From NCBI RefSeq assembly GCF_009769735.1, contig NZ_WSRO01000002.1:5716001-5780000 (forward strand): a stretch of DNA of 64,000 bases, written 5' to 3'. Shown one piece after another: positions 51,702-61,118 of this stretch. Position 1 is the first letter of the stretch. Each line of letters opens with the position of its first letter. The notes beneath the pieces are model-generated. The model was not told the origin of the DNA and made no database searches. It worked only from the letters and a program-made list of their open reading frames with translations. The translations under genes were made by a program, and so were the position numbers. Source of the stretch: Streptomyces sp. BA2. Lineage in GTDB: Bacteria > Actinomycetota > Actinomycetes > Streptomycetales > Streptomycetaceae.

Positions 51702-53282
51702 ATGGCGCGTGAGTCGGAGTCCGGACTGCCGTTCGAGCCCGTGTACGGCCCGGAGGCCCTCGAAGGATGGGATCCCGCTACGAAACTGGGCGCGCCGGGT
51801 GACTATCCCTTCACGCGTGGCGTGTATCCCTCCATGTACACCGGCCGCCCCTGGACGATGCGCCAGTACGCGGGCTTCGGCACGGCCGTCGAGTCCAACG
51901 CCCGCTACAAGCAGCTGATCGCGAACGGCACGGCGGGCCTCTCGGTCGCTTTCGACCTGCCCACGCAGATGGGCCACGACTCGGACGCCCCGATCGCGTC
52001 CGGCGAGGTCGGCAAGGTGGGCGTCGCGATCGACTCGGTCGACGACATGCGGATCCTGTTCGGCGGCATCCCGCTGGACAAGGTGTCGACGTCGATGACG
52101 ATCAACGCCCCCGCCGCCCTGCTGCTCCTGATGTACCAACTGGTCGCCGAGGAACAGGGAGTTGACCCGGGCGAGCTGACGGGCACGATCCAGAACGACG
52201 TCCTGAAGGAGTACATCGCGCGCGGCACGTACATCTTCCCGCCCAAGCCGTCGCTGCGCCTGATCGCGGACATCTTCAAGTACTGCCGGGCCGAGATCCC
52301 GAAGTGGAACACCATCTCCATCTCCGGCTATCACATGGCCGAGGCGGGCGCGACGCCCGCGCAGGAGATCGCCTTCACCCTCGCCGACGGCATCGAGTAC
52401 GTCCGCACGGCGGTCGCCGCCGGCATGGACGTGGACGACTTCGCGCCCCGCCTCTCCTTCTTCTTCGTGGCGCGTACGACGCTCTTGGAGGAGGTCGCCA
52501 AGTTCCGTGCGGCGCGCAGGATCTGGGCCCGCGTGATGCGCGACGAGTTCGGCGCGAAGAACCCGAAATCCCTGATGCTGCGCTTCCACACGCAGACGGC
52601 CGGGGTCCAGCTCACCGCCCAGCAGCCCGAGGTGAACCTCGTCCGGGTCGCGGTCCAGGGCCTGGGCGCGGTGCTCGGCGGCACCCAGTCCCTGCACACG
52701 AACTCCTTCGACGAGGCGATCGCGCTGCCGACCGACAAGAGCGCGCGCCTGGCCCTGCGCACACAGCAGGTCCTGGCGTACGAGACGGACGTGACCGCCA
52801 CGGTCGACCCGTTCGCCGGTTCGTACGTGGTCGAGAAGATGACCGACGACATCGAGGCCGCGACGCTCGGGCTCATGGAGCGCGTCGAGGACTTGGGCGG
52901 CGCGGTGGCCGCCATCGAGAACGGCTTCCAGAAGAACGAGATCGAGCGCGCCGCCTACCGCATCGCCCAGGAGACCGACTCCGGCGAACGTGTCGTGGTC
53001 GGCGTCAACCGCTTCCAGCTGGACGCCGAGGAGCCCTACGAACCCCTGCGCGTCGACCCCGCCATCGAGGCCCAGCAGGCGGCCCGCCTCGCGAAGCTGC
53101 GGGCGGAGCGCGACCAGCGGGCGGTGGACGCGGCGCTCTCGTCGCTCCAGGAGGCGGCGAAGGGGGAGGCCAACGTCCTCTACCCGATGAAGGACGCGCT
53201 GCGGGCGCGGGCGACGGTGGGCGAGGTGTGCGACGCGCTGCGGGAGGTGTGGGGGGCGTACGAGCCCTCGGATGTCTTCTGA
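51702..53282 (+). CDS. Methylmalonyl-CoA mutase family large subunit
   Basis: This 526-residue TIM-barrel mutase has the family signatures [58 protein letters not shown] and [20 protein letters not shown]. It ends near residue 526 without the B12-binding domain of full-length mutases, so it must pair with a separate small B12 subunit not in this window. Tyr in RQYAGF and Arg in [10 protein letters not shown] look like methylmalonyl-type rather than isobutyryl-type residues, but this is judged by eye. The ATG at 51702 follows caggaggcac. Confidence 0.85.
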   Translation: MARESESGLPFEPVYGPEALEGWDPATKLGAPGDYPFTRGVYPSMYTGRPWTMRQYAGFGTAVESNARYKQLIANGTAGLSVAFDLPTQMGHDSDAPIASGEVGKVGVAIDSVDDMRILFGGIPLDKVSTSMTINAPAALLLLMYQLVAEEQGVDPGELTGTIQNDVLKEYIARGTYIFPPKPSLRLIADIFKYCRAEIPKWNTISISGYHMAEAGATPAQEIAFTLADGIEYVRTAVAAGMDVDDFAPRLSFFFVARTTLLEEVAKFRAARRIWARVMRDEFGAKNPKSLMLRFHTQTAGVQLTAQQPEVNLVRVAVQGLGAVLGGTQSLHTNSFDEAIALPTDKSARLALRTQQVLAYETDVTATVDPFAGSYVVEKMTDDIEAATLGLMERVEDLGGAVAAIENGFQKNEIERAAYRIAQETDSGERVVVGVNRFQLDAEEPYEPLRVDPAIEAQQAARLAKLRAERDQRAVDAALSSLQEAAKGEANVLYPMKDALRARATVGEVCDALREVWGAYEPSDVF

Positions 53283-53360
53283 CGGGACCGGACGCGGGCG
53301 AGTGTCCGCTGGGCGGACTCCCCGTCCCTCCTGTAGTACGCGCGTGCGACACTCCGCCCC

Positions 53361-54014
53361 ATGCTGGGTGTTACCGATCTTCCGACGTATCTCGCGGGCC
53401 TCGCCCTGATCATTCTGCTGCCGGGCCCGAACTCGCTGTACGTGCTCTCCGTCGCCGCGCGCCGCGGCGTACGCACCGGCTATACCGCCGCCGCGGGCGT
53501 CTGGTGCGGGGACGCCGTCCTGATGACGCTGTCCGCTGCCGGTGTGGCCACCCTGCTGCAGGCCAACGCGCTGCTGTTCGGGATCGTGAAGTACGCCGGT
53601 GCCGGATATCTGACCTGGCTCGCGGTCGGGATGCTGCGGGCGGCCTGGGGGATGTGGCGGGAGCGGCGGCAGCCGGTGGCCGAGACCGGTGCGCAGGCGC
53701 AGGAAGGTGCCGGGGAGCGGCCGTTCCGCAGGGCCCTGGTGATCAGCCTGCTCAATCCGAAGGCCATTCTCTTCTTCATCGCCTTCTTCGTGCAGTTCGT
53801 CGATCCGGGGTACGCCTATCCCGCGCTCTCCTTCCTCGTGCTCGGGACCTTCGCCCAGGTGGCGAGCGTCCTTTACCTCACCGCCCTGATATTCAGCGGC
53901 ACGAAGCTGTCGGCCGCGTTCCGCCGCCGCAAGCGGCTCTCGGCGGGAGCCACTTCGGCGGCGGGGGCGCTGTTCCTCGGGTTCGCGGCGAAGCTGTCGC
54001 TCGCCAGTGGGTGA
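53361..54014 (+). CDS. LysE/RhtB-family amino-acid exporter
   Basis: This 217-residue protein has about six membrane helices and the LysE family start LIILLPGPNSLYVLSVAARR, followed by GVRTGYTAAAGVWCGDAVLM and the mid-protein ALVISLLNPKAILFFIAFFV with its conserved NPK. It resembles LeuE-type exporters; the substrate is not known. It is followed closely by a convergent MarR gene. Confidence 0.85.
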   Translation: MLGVTDLPTYLAGLALIILLPGPNSLYVLSVAARRGVRTGYTAAAGVWCGDAVLMTLSAAGVATLLQANALLFGIVKYAGAGYLTWLAVGMLRAAWGMWRERRQPVAETGAQAQEGAGERPFRRALVISLLNPKAILFFIAFFVQFVDPGYAYPALSFLVLGTFAQVASVLYLTALIFSGTKLSAAFRRRKRLSAGATSAAGALFLGFAAKLSLASG

Positions 54015-54040
54015 GGGACGGTGAGTGACGGCAGAGGGGC

Positions 54041-54505
54041 TCAGTGGTGCCAGGCCGTGCCTCCCACGTTGTGGATCATGCGCTGGAGCACCTTGAGGGT
54101 GCGGACGTACTCCTCGTCCGGGATGCCTTCGTGGATCTCCGCGCGGGTCTTCTGCTGACGTGCGGCGGCGTCGTCCCGGAGCTTGCGTCCCTCGTCGGTG
54201 AGGCGGAGGCGGCCCCCGGCGTCCTCGGTGAGCAGGGCGCGGTCGTGCAGAGCTTCGATGTCGTGGTGCAGGGCCCCGTCGCCCACGTTCAGATAGCCGC
54301 GCAGGGTGGCCACCACGGCCGCCTTGTCGCGGCCGTCCTCGGCCATGATCTGGTTCAGGATCCACCACTCGGGCTGGGTGAGTCCGAACTCGGCGAGCAT
54401 GGTGCGGATGTGGTGGACGACGGCTTCGCCCGCGGCCGATGCCCAGTAGCCGATGGGCTGGTCGATGAGGCCTTCGTCGCTGTGGGAGTACGTGAAAGTG
54501 TCCAT
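54041..54505 (-). CDS. MarR-family transcriptional regulator
   Basis: This 154-residue winged-helix protein has helical N-terminal dimerisation segments (VVHHIRTMLAEFGLTQPEWW), a recognition region (GALHHDIEALHDRALLTEDA) and wing (GGRLRLTDEGRKLRDDAAAR). ATG at 54505 was chosen; an upstream frame to 54526 would run into the palindrome described next. It probably represses its own gene. Confidence 0.8.
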   Translation of the reverse strand: MDTFTYSHSDEGLIDQPIGYWASAAGEAVVHHIRTMLAEFGLTQPEWWILNQIMAEDGRDKAAVVATLRGYLNVGDGALHHDIEALHDRALLTEDAGGRLRLTDEGRKLRDDAAARQQKTRAEIHEGIPDEEYVRTLKVLQRMIHNVGGTAWHH

Positions 54506-54520
54506 GCCCAGAACGTAGAA

Positions 54521-54538
54521 CCTCAAGCTTGATTGAGG
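54521..54538. promoter_or_regulatory. Palindromic candidate operator of the MarR regulator
   Basis: CCTCAAgcttgaTTGAGG is an inverted repeat with 6-bp arms that also contains the perfect palindrome TCAAGCTTGA (54523-54532). It lies 16 bp upstream of the MarR ATG. Its size and symmetry suit a MarR dimer. Confidence 0.6.
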
Positions 54539-54587
54539 TCAACTGCCTTGGTGGGTGGGCCTGAAGCAGAAACGTAGTCTTGCCCCC

Positions 54588-54764
54588 ATGAACGAAGGCG
54601 AGACGTTGGAACGGCTGGTCCAGGAGCTGGTGGACGCCATGGGGGAGGCCGAGGTCGTCATGGGCGAGGCCATGGACGTGGCCCGCGGGGTGGCGGCGGA
54701 CGACGCCGCCGACACCGCCGCCGACACCGACACCGATATCGGGAGCGTTACTTCCGAATCATGA
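54588..54764 (+). CDS. Small acidic ORF of uncertain status
   Basis: This 58-residue ORF is very acidic (MNEGETLERLVQELVDAMGE, then AADDAADTAADTDTDIG). No good ribosome binding site precedes the ATG. Its end overlaps the acyltransferase gene by 17 bp. It could be a real small protein divergent from the MarR gene or a chance frame. Confidence 0.3.
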   Translation: MNEGETLERLVQELVDAMGEAEVVMGEAMDVARGVAADDAADTAADTDTDIGSVTSES

Positions 54765-55890
54765 GCCCGTTCCGGATCAGCGGCGTCAGCCGCTCCTCCA
54801 CGAAACGGTTCAGGAGCCACGCGAGCAGCAGCATCGCCGCGATCGTCAGGCCGAGGGTCGCGTACGCGGGAAGCCCGAGCCCCCGGTGCAGCGCGCCCAC
54901 GGTCACCCACCCCAGGTGCTCGTGCACCAGGTAGAACGGGTACGTCAGGGCGCCCGCCACCGTCAGCCACTTCCAGTCGACCCGGTGCAGCGCGCCGAGC
55001 GCGATCAGGAGCACCGCGGCGAAGCCCGCCGTCACGACCGCGATGATGCCGAAGGACGTGCGATAGGAGAAGAATTCGGGGTTCGGCGCGTGCCAGAGGC
55101 GGGAGACCGCGTAGTGCTGGCCGATCAGCCAGCTCACGCCCACGATGCCCCAGGCCGTGAGGTCCTTGCGGTCGCGGTGGACGAGGTAGATGCCGATGCC
55201 GCCGATGAAGAAGGGCGCGTACTCGGGCATGAGGACGAGGTCGAGCAGCGGCTCGTTCGCACCCTCCGCGACGACCGCGGCGAGGGTCCACACCGCGCAG
55301 AAGAGGATCACGCGGGCCCGGTTCGCGCCCGGCATGACGACGCAGAGCGCGAACAGCGCGTAGAAGCGCAGCTCGGCCCAGAGAGTCCAGCAGACCCCCA
55401 ACACCCGGTCCACGCCGAGCGGTTGCTGGAGCATCGTCAGGTTCACCAGGGCGTCGCTCGGCGAGACCGCCTTGTACGCCACGACGGGCAGCGCGAAGAC
55501 CGCCGTCACCAGGATGATCGCCGCCCAGTAGGAGGGGAGCAGCCGTGACGCGCGCGAGGCGAAGAACGCCCGCAGCGGCCTGCCCCAGCCGCTCATGCAG
55601 ATCACGAAGCCGCTGATCACGAAGAAGATCTGCACGCCGAGGCAGCCGTACGCGAACCAGTTGTGCGCCGTGGGGAACTGGAGCTGCGGCGAGCTGCCCC
55701 AGGCCTCGGAGATCTCGCCGTCGCGGCCTCCGTAGTGGTAGGCCGCGACCATCAGGGCCGCGATGAGCCGCAGCCCGTCCAGGGCTCTGAGACGGGGCCG
55801 CGCACGCCGGACGGTAGGGGTCGTGATCGTGAGCGCGAGACTGTCCGCCCCCGAAGACTTCTTCGGGAGCGTGGTTCCGGGAGAGGTCAT
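54748..55890 (-). CDS. Acyltransferase family 3 membrane protein
   Basis: This 380-residue protein has about ten helices and the acyltransferase 3 (OafA/NodX) pattern: RLRALDGLRLIAALMVAAYH with the conserved His, GCLGVQIFFVISGFVI, then FASRASRLLPSYW. It O-acylates a surface sugar, here probably the nonulosonic polymer, since it overlaps the polysialyltransferase-family gene by four bases (ATGA). It is last in the minus-strand operon. Confidence 0.85.
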   Translation of the reverse strand: MTSPGTTLPKKSSGADSLALTITTPTVRRARPRLRALDGLRLIAALMVAAYHYGGRDGEISEAWGSSPQLQFPTAHNWFAYGCLGVQIFFVISGFVICMSGWGRPLRAFFASRASRLLPSYWAAIILVTAVFALPVVAYKAVSPSDALVNLTMLQQPLGVDRVLGVCWTLWAELRFYALFALCVVMPGANRARVILFCAVWTLAAVVAEGANEPLLDLVLMPEYAPFFIGGIGIYLVHRDRKDLTAWGIVGVSWLIGQHYAVSRLWHAPNPEFFSYRTSFGIIAVVTAGFAAVLLIALGALHRVDWKWLTVAGALTYPFYLVHEHLGWVTVGALHRGLGLPAYATLGLTIAAMLLLAWLLNRFVEERLTPLIRNGLMIRK

Positions 55891-57239
55891 CCGAGTGCGG
55901 TCCGCTTGATGGAGCGCTGGACCGAACGGGCGCGGCGCGCGACCCTGCGTACGGCCGCGTTGCGCGGGATGAACGAGAGCTGCGTGGGCAGCGCTCCGGG
56001 CAGGGCGAGGGCCGTGAGGCGGCGCCGCTTGAAGTAGCGCCAGGTGTGCGGGGTGAGGTGTGTCGAGAGGTAGCTCTCGGCCTCCTCGCGCCGGCGCGGG
56101 TAGATCTGCGGCTGCATGGCGAAGCCGACGGCGACGAGCAGCTCACCCAGGTCGGCGACCGGCATGCCCGGCTGGCGCCCGGTGACCGCGCCCTTGTCGG
56201 CGAGGTCGGGGATCAGGGCGTCCACGATGGTGACGGGGACGCGGTTGCTGTTCTGGTAGGGCGCGAGCCGCTCCAGGAGGGTCTCCGTGCCGGTGCGGGC
56301 GACCGGCAGGCCGTACAGCGCGGAGGCGGTGAGCAGCGCGGTCGAGAAGCAGCCGATGACGAGCGCGGGCCGCATCCGCTGGTACAGGACCTCGGCGAGG
56401 ACCGGCGAGTCGAGGACGGTCAGCTCCACGCCGATCGCCTCCGCCTCCTTCTCCAGCATGCGCGACCAGCGGGCCGGTGCCGTCGGGTGCGGCTTGAACA
56501 CCACGCGCGTATGGCCGAGTTCGGCGGCGCCGCGCACCATGCGCACATGCAGCTCCTCCTCTTCCTCGGCGGTCAGGATGGAGAGGGCGGAGAGGTACTG
56601 GCCGAGGAGCAGGGCGGGTTCGGCGATGTCGGGGATGTCCGCGGCATCGGCCTCCGCGAGGCGGTCGAGCACCTTCACGAACGCGTCGGTCGGCACGATC
56701 TCCGGCTCCACGCCGAACTCGGTCAGGAGCAGCGGGGTCAGGCCGGGCACCAGGTCCAGGTGAAGCAGGCGCCGCACCCGCGTGCCGACCAGCGGGTCGA
56801 TCTTGTTGCGGGTCGGGCCGTAGCTCATCAGGCCGTCCGCGTAGACGTCCACGGGCGCGCCCGTGAAGATCTGCGTGAGGGCCAGGGCCGGGTTGACCTG
56901 GATCGACTCGACGGCCAGCTCGATGTCGTCGTCACCGAGGTCCCACAGGAGCCGGATGTACCGCTCCCACATCGGGATGTCGTCCGACCGGGGGGCCCAA
57001 CCGCCCGGATGAAAAGGGGAGATGGCCTCGTTCCACGAACGTACGTCGTCGAAGCGGTCACGCAGCTGCGCGAAACCCGGCATCTCGTCCACGGCGACCG
57101 TCGTCTCCGGCGTCGCCGCGTTGTTGCTGACGAGCAGCAGCCGCCGGTCGGCGGGACCGAAGCGGTCCGCGTCGATCGCGGCGGCCAGCGTCGCGGTGCC
57201 GTACAGCGTGGACGCGAGGAAGATCTGCGTCGTCGCCAT
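55887..57239 (-). CDS. Polysialyltransferase-family glycosyltransferase
   Basis: This 450-residue protein resembles alpha-2,8-polysialyltransferase (PF07388-type) enzymes: TQIFLASTLYGTATLAAAID at the start, VVFKPHPTAPARWSR with the HP motif, and LVIGCFSTALLTASALYGLP with the conserved S-T near the nucleotide site. It is a likely polymerase or transferase using a CMP-nonulosonate. The ATG overlaps the GT2 stop by one base (TAATG) and its stop overlaps the acyltransferase start. Confidence 0.82.
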   Translation of the reverse strand: MATTQIFLASTLYGTATLAAAIDADRFGPADRRLLLVSNNAATPETTVAVDEMPGFAQLRDRFDDVRSWNEAISPFHPGGWAPRSDDIPMWERYIRLLWDLGDDDIELAVESIQVNPALALTQIFTGAPVDVYADGLMSYGPTRNKIDPLVGTRVRRLLHLDLVPGLTPLLLTEFGVEPEIVPTDAFVKVLDRLAEADAADIPDIAEPALLLGQYLSALSILTAEEEEELHVRMVRGAAELGHTRVVFKPHPTAPARWSRMLEKEAEAIGVELTVLDSPVLAEVLYQRMRPALVIGCFSTALLTASALYGLPVARTGTETLLERLAPYQNSNRVPVTIVDALIPDLADKGAVTGRQPGMPVADLGELLVAVGFAMQPQIYPRRREEAESYLSTHLTPHTWRYFKRRRLTALALPGALPTQLSFIPRNAAVRRVARRARSVQRSIKRTALG

Positions 57240-58216
57240 TACGCGGCCACCTCCGCCGACACCGGGCGCCGGCGCAGCCGGCGAAGGCGGGTCGCCCGCT
57301 GTATGTCCATGGAGTCGAGGGCGTCGTCGAGAACGCCCTGCGGCATCCGCTTCAGGGCGGCCGCGCTCAGTGACTTCAATTTCCGCGCCACTTGTGGCTC
57401 GAACCTTTCGATGGATCCCAGATGGTGGGAAATGATCGCGCAGTAAGTACGGACTGCCTTCGGCAGGAGTTTGTCCGCTTCCCGGTCCTCGGCTGTTTCG
57501 CGGATCACCTGGTCGAATGCCCGGATGAAATCGAGCTGTCGTACGTCGCCGATCTGCGTCAGTGACGAGGCGACCCCGCGCCGGTAGAACACGCCGAGAA
57601 GGCCCACCGCGGCGAAGGATTCCGCCTCGCGGTGCAGCCGCCAGATCCAGGGCCGGTCCTCCGCGGTGCGCAGGCCGTCCGTGAAGTGAAGCAGGCCCCG
57701 GTCGGCCAGGCGCCGGTGGTAGATGCCCGCCCAGGCGTACGCGTAGTCGACGGACGTCGAGCGGTCGGCGGGCAGGATGACGTCCCGCGGCGGCATGACG
57801 ACACCGCGCCTGCCGTGCGGGACACGGTGGATGCTGCGGGCCCGGGCGGTGCACTGCACATGGTCGGTACGCACGAAGTCGCAGCCCAACTGCTCGATGG
57901 CCGCGACGAGTTGGGCGTAGTAACCGGGGGCGAGCCAGTCGTCACCGTCCAGGAAGGTGAGGTACTCGCCGCGCGCCGCGTCAAGGCCCGTGTTGCGGGC
58001 GGTCGCCAGACCGCCGTTCGTCTCATGTCTGAGATGGACGGCGCCGGGCAGCTCGCGCGCGGCACGCTCCAGGATCTCTGGAGTCTCATCCTTCGAACAG
58101 TCGTCGACGAGAATGAATTCGAAGTCTTCACGTGCGTTCGCTCGCAGACTCCTCAAGGTGTCGGGCGCGTATTGCTGCACGTTGTAGAACGGCACGATGA
58201 CGGAGAGCTTAACCAC
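57239..58216 (-). CDS. Family 2 glycosyltransferase
   Basis: This 325-residue GT-A enzyme has LSVIVPFYNVQQYAPDTLRS at the N-terminus, FILVDDCSKDETPEIL, the DxD-like FLDGDDWLAPGYY and a C-terminal basic helical tail. It is likely membrane-associated and adds a sugar to the surface polymer. The GTG at 58216 was chosen because the GT2 fold starts within five residues. It is first in the minus-strand operon GT2 - polysialyltransferase type - acyltransferase. Confidence 0.85.
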   Translation of the reverse strand: MVKLSVIVPFYNVQQYAPDTLRSLRANAREDFEFILVDDCSKDETPEILERAARELPGAVHLRHETNGGLATARNTGLDAARGEYLTFLDGDDWLAPGYYAQLVAAIEQLGCDFVRTDHVQCTARARSIHRVPHGRRGVVMPPRDVILPADRSTSVDYAYAWAGIYHRRLADRGLLHFTDGLRTAEDRPWIWRLHREAESFAAVGLLGVFYRRGVASSLTQIGDVRQLDFIRAFDQVIRETAEDREADKLLPKAVRTYCAIISHHLGSIERFEPQVARKLKSLSAAALKRMPQGVLDDALDSMDIQRATRLRRLRRRPVSAEVAA

Positions 58217-58414
58217 GTGGGTGACGTTAGGTGTCGGCCCGGCATTCGTCTTGGCCGAAGGTGAGATGTCAGGTGAACGACGCATGGCGGAATGGTTAAC
58301 CCGCCTGCTTACCGGTGGTTTCCCGGGCTGATTCGCCATTCGTCGGCGTGCTGTTAACCGTTTGTTGCACCTGAGTTGGGCCGCCAATCTCAATGCCTTC
58401 CTAGCGTCCTTCCT
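58217..58414. promoter_or_regulatory. Divergent promoter region of the surface polymer cluster
   Basis: This 198-bp gap between the two divergent operons contains GGTTAACC at 58294-58301 and GTTAACC at 58353-58359. These may be a pair of regulator sites. It is AT-richer than its flanks near 58340-58370. Confidence 0.45.
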
Positions 58415-59755
58415 GTGCCAGTAAGCAACAGCGGGACGACACGGATCACCGTGCTCGCCGACTCCGACACCCGGTGGAAATGGGGTGCGCTCACCGCGAG
58501 CCGCCTCACGGGTGAGGGAGCGGACACGCGCCTCGACGGACGCCTCCTCCGCGGCAGGGCCACGCCCACCGTCCGGCAGCTCGAAGAGGTCGGGGTGCGC
58601 GCGGACTCGCTCCGCGAGGTCACCGCCGTCGAGTTCCTGCGCGAGGTGGAGCGCGACGCGCCCGACGTGATCGTGCTCGCCCTCGTGGGCGGCGCGGTCC
58701 AGGCGGTGCTGCACGGGCTCGCCCGTATAGCGGAGGGGTCCGTCGGCAGCAGGCGCCCTGTCGTCGTCACCGGCTATGTCGGCGTCGTCTACGAGAAGCT
58801 CGCCGACGGCCTGCTGCTTCGGCACGGCGCGGACGTCGTCCTCGCCAACTCCCGTCAGGACGCGGAGCGTTTCCGCGCCGTGTACGAGGGAGTGGGCGCC
58901 GACGCGTCGGGTGTCGTGGAGAGCGCGCTGCCGTTCCTCGGCGGCGCTGCCTATCTCGAAAAGGACCAGAAGCACGACCCGGAAACGGCCGACCCGTACA
59001 CGGTCGTCTTCGCCGCGCAGCCCTCCGTGCCCGACAGCCGCGCGCACCGGACGTACCTGCTGCGCCGCATGGTCGAGCACGCTCGGCTCCACCCGGACCG
59101 CGAGGTCCTGATCAAGCTGCGCAGCAAGCCCGGCGAACACACCACGCACATCGAGGAACTGCCCTACCAGAAGCTCGCCAAGGGCGAGGACCTGCCGCCC
59201 AACTGCCGCCTCGTGTACGGGAACATGGGTGAGGTCCTCGACCGCACCGACCTGCTCGTCACGGTCAGCTCCACCGCCGCGCTCGAATCCCTGCACCGCC
59301 GCATTCCCACCGCTGTCCTCACCGACCTCGGGGTGCGCGAGGCGCTCGGCAACCACCACTTCATCGGCTCCGGATGCCTGGCGTCCTGGGACGAGATCGA
59401 CGCGGGGTACAGCCCCGAGGCCGCTCCGGAGTGGGTCGCACGGCAGGGCGTCGCGCCCGACGGGACGTACGCGAAGGCGTTCGACGCGGCACGTGAGCGC
59501 GTCGCGGAGCTTCTGGCGCAGCCCGCACTGCCGCCCATCGCCCCGTACTACAGCCTCACCACCGCCCCCGGCTACCTCCCCGGCATCCTGGCCCGCCACC
59601 ACCTCGGCCCGGACGGTGCCCCGCTTCCCGGCGCCCCCGCGGCGGACCGTGAGCCCGGCCCCGTGCGCCAGGCCGTCCGCAGCGCGGCGCGCGGCGCCTA
59701 CCGGCACGGGGTGCAGCGCGTGGCCCCCGTCATCCGGCGGATGGGCGAGCTGTGA
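58415..59755 (+). CDS. DUF6716-type putative glycosyltransferase
   Basis: This 446-residue protein has a glycosyltransferase-B-like layout: ITVLADSDTRWKWGALTASR at the start, DVIVLALVGGAVQAVLHGLA, then a second half with LIKLRSKPGEHTTH, LVTVSSTAALESLHRRIPTA and GNHHFIGSGCL, reminiscent of capsule or sialyltransferase enzymes. I associate it with the DUF6716 family from memory. The GTG at 58415 lies just before the first strand. It is the first gene of the plus-strand nonulosonate operon. Confidence 0.75.
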   Translation: MPVSNSGTTRITVLADSDTRWKWGALTASRLTGEGADTRLDGRLLRGRATPTVRQLEEVGVRADSLREVTAVEFLREVERDAPDVIVLALVGGAVQAVLHGLARIAEGSVGSRRPVVVTGYVGVVYEKLADGLLLRHGADVVLANSRQDAERFRAVYEGVGADASGVVESALPFLGGAAYLEKDQKHDPETADPYTVVFAAQPSVPDSRAHRTYLLRRMVEHARLHPDREVLIKLRSKPGEHTTHIEELPYQKLAKGEDLPPNCRLVYGNMGEVLDRTDLLVTVSSTAALESLHRRIPTAVLTDLGVREALGNHHFIGSGCLASWDEIDAGYSPEAAPEWVARQGVAPDGTYAKAFDAARERVAELLAQPALPPIAPYYSLTTAPGYLPGILARHHLGPDGAPLPGAPAADREPGPVRQAVRSAARGAYRHGVQRVAPVIRRMGEL

Positions 59756-59796
59756 ACCGCGGGCGAGCTGTGAACCGCGGGCGAGCCGTGATCCCC
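59743..59796. repeat. 18-bp tandem repeat over a stop codon
   Basis: GGGCGAGCTGTGAACCGC occurs twice in tandem (59743-59760 and 59761-59778), followed by a degenerate third unit (59779-59796). The first unit contains the TGA stop of the DUF6716 gene. Confidence 0.8.
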
Positions 59797-59817
59797 CACC
59801 CCTCTCAAGGAGCCCCC

Positions 59818-61104
59818 ATGTCCCACCCCGCCCCAGGGAGCGCGCCAGCGCGCCGTGTCCTCGCCGTCATCCCGGCCCGCGGCGGCTCCAAGGGCGTGCC
59901 CGCCAAGAACCTCGCCCCGGTCGGCGGCGTGCCCCTGGTGGCGCGCGCCATCCGCGAGTGCCTGGCCGCGCGGCTCGTCACGGACGTCGTCGTCTCGACG
60001 GACGACCACGTGATCGCCGAGGCCGCGCGCTCGGCCGGCGCCGAGGTGGTCCTGCGGCCCGCGGCGATCGCGGGGGACACCGCGACCAGCGAGGCGGCCG
60101 TCCTGCACGCGATGGACGCGTACGAGGCGCTGCACTCCGTCGCGGTGGACGTGGTCCTGCTCGTGCAGTGCACCAGCCCCTTCATCGTCCGCGAGGACGT
60201 CGACGGAGTGGTCGGCTCGATCATCGACGGCGGCGCCGACACGGCGCTGACCGTCGCGCCCTTCCACGGCTTCGTGTGGCGGGACGCCGACGACGAGCCC
60301 GCGGCCCTCGACGCGCGGCGCACCGGTGAGGTGGGCGGCACCACGAAGGTCGCCAACTCCACTGCCACCGACGGCGGTTACGGCGTCAACCACGACAAGT
60401 CCTTCCGCCCGCGCCGCCAGGACCGCCCCCAGGACCTCCTGGAGACCGGCGCGGTCTACGCGATGGACGTGTCCGGCTTCCGTGAGCACAAGCACCGCTT
60501 CTTCGGCCGCACGGAGCTGGTCCGCACGGACCCCGCGCGCGTCCTGGAGATCGACGACCCGCACGACCTCGCCCGAGCCCGGGCGCTCGCGCCCCTCTTC
60601 GACTCCGGCCGGGCCGACGCCCTTCCGACCCGCGACGACATCGACGCGGTCGTACTCGACTTCGACGGCACCCAGACGGACGACAGGGTGCTGATCGACT
60701 CCGAAGGACGGGAGTTCGTCTCCGTGCACCGCGGGGACGGCCTCGGCATCGCGGCCCTGCGTGACGCAGGCATCCCGCTGCTGATCCTGTCCACGGAACA
60801 GAACCCGGTCGTCGCCGCGCGGGCCCGGAAGCTGAAGCTTCCCGTCCTGCACGGCATCGACCGCAAGGACCTCGCACTCAAGCAGTGGTGCGAGGAGCAG
60901 GGCATCGCTCCCGAGCGCGTGCTCTACGTCGGAAACGACGTCAACGACCTCCCGTGCTTCGGCCTCGTCGGCTGGCCGGTGGCGGTCGCGAGCGCCCACG
61001 ACGTCGTACGCGGCGCCGCACGCGCGGTCACCGCTCTCCCCGGTGGTGACGGCGCGATCCGAGAGATCGCCGCATGGATCCTCGGCCCCTCCCTCAACAA
61101 GTAA
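59818..61104 (+). CDS. neuA: CMP-nonulosonate synthetase fused to HAD phosphatase
   Basis: This 428-residue two-domain enzyme has residues 1-270 as an acylneuraminate cytidylyltransferase (VLAVIPARGGSKGVPAKNLA, VVVSTDDHVIAE, VVLLVQCTSPFI, and a C-terminal EIDDPHDL). Residues 275-428 form a HAD domain of the KdsC/NANP type (VVLDFDGTQTDD with DxD nucleophile, LILSTEQNPVVAARARK, YVGNDVNDLPCF). It should remove a 9-phosphate and then activate the nonulosonic acid with CTP. ATG 59818 follows ggagccccc. NeuB follows by 14 bp. Confidence 0.88.
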   Translation: MSHPAPGSAPARRVLAVIPARGGSKGVPAKNLAPVGGVPLVARAIRECLAARLVTDVVVSTDDHVIAEAARSAGAEVVLRPAAIAGDTATSEAAVLHAMDAYEALHSVAVDVVLLVQCTSPFIVREDVDGVVGSIIDGGADTALTVAPFHGFVWRDADDEPAALDARRTGEVGGTTKVANSTATDGGYGVNHDKSFRPRRQDRPQDLLETGAVYAMDVSGFREHKHRFFGRTELVRTDPARVLEIDDPHDLARARALAPLFDSGRADALPTRDDIDAVVLDFDGTQTDDRVLIDSEGREFVSVHRGDGLGIAALRDAGIPLLILSTEQNPVVAARARKLKLPVLHGIDRKDLALKQWCEEQGIAPERVLYVGNDVNDLPCFGLVGWPVAVASAHDVVRGAARAVTALPGGDGAIREIAAWILGPSLNK

Positions 61105-61118
61105 GGAAAGTTCCTGCC

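Noticed and set aside
51636..54542. 968-codon minus-strand frame across mutase and LysE genes
   Set aside because: Antisense shadow spanning two genuine plus-strand genes; Arg/His/Glu-rich with no recognisable motif.
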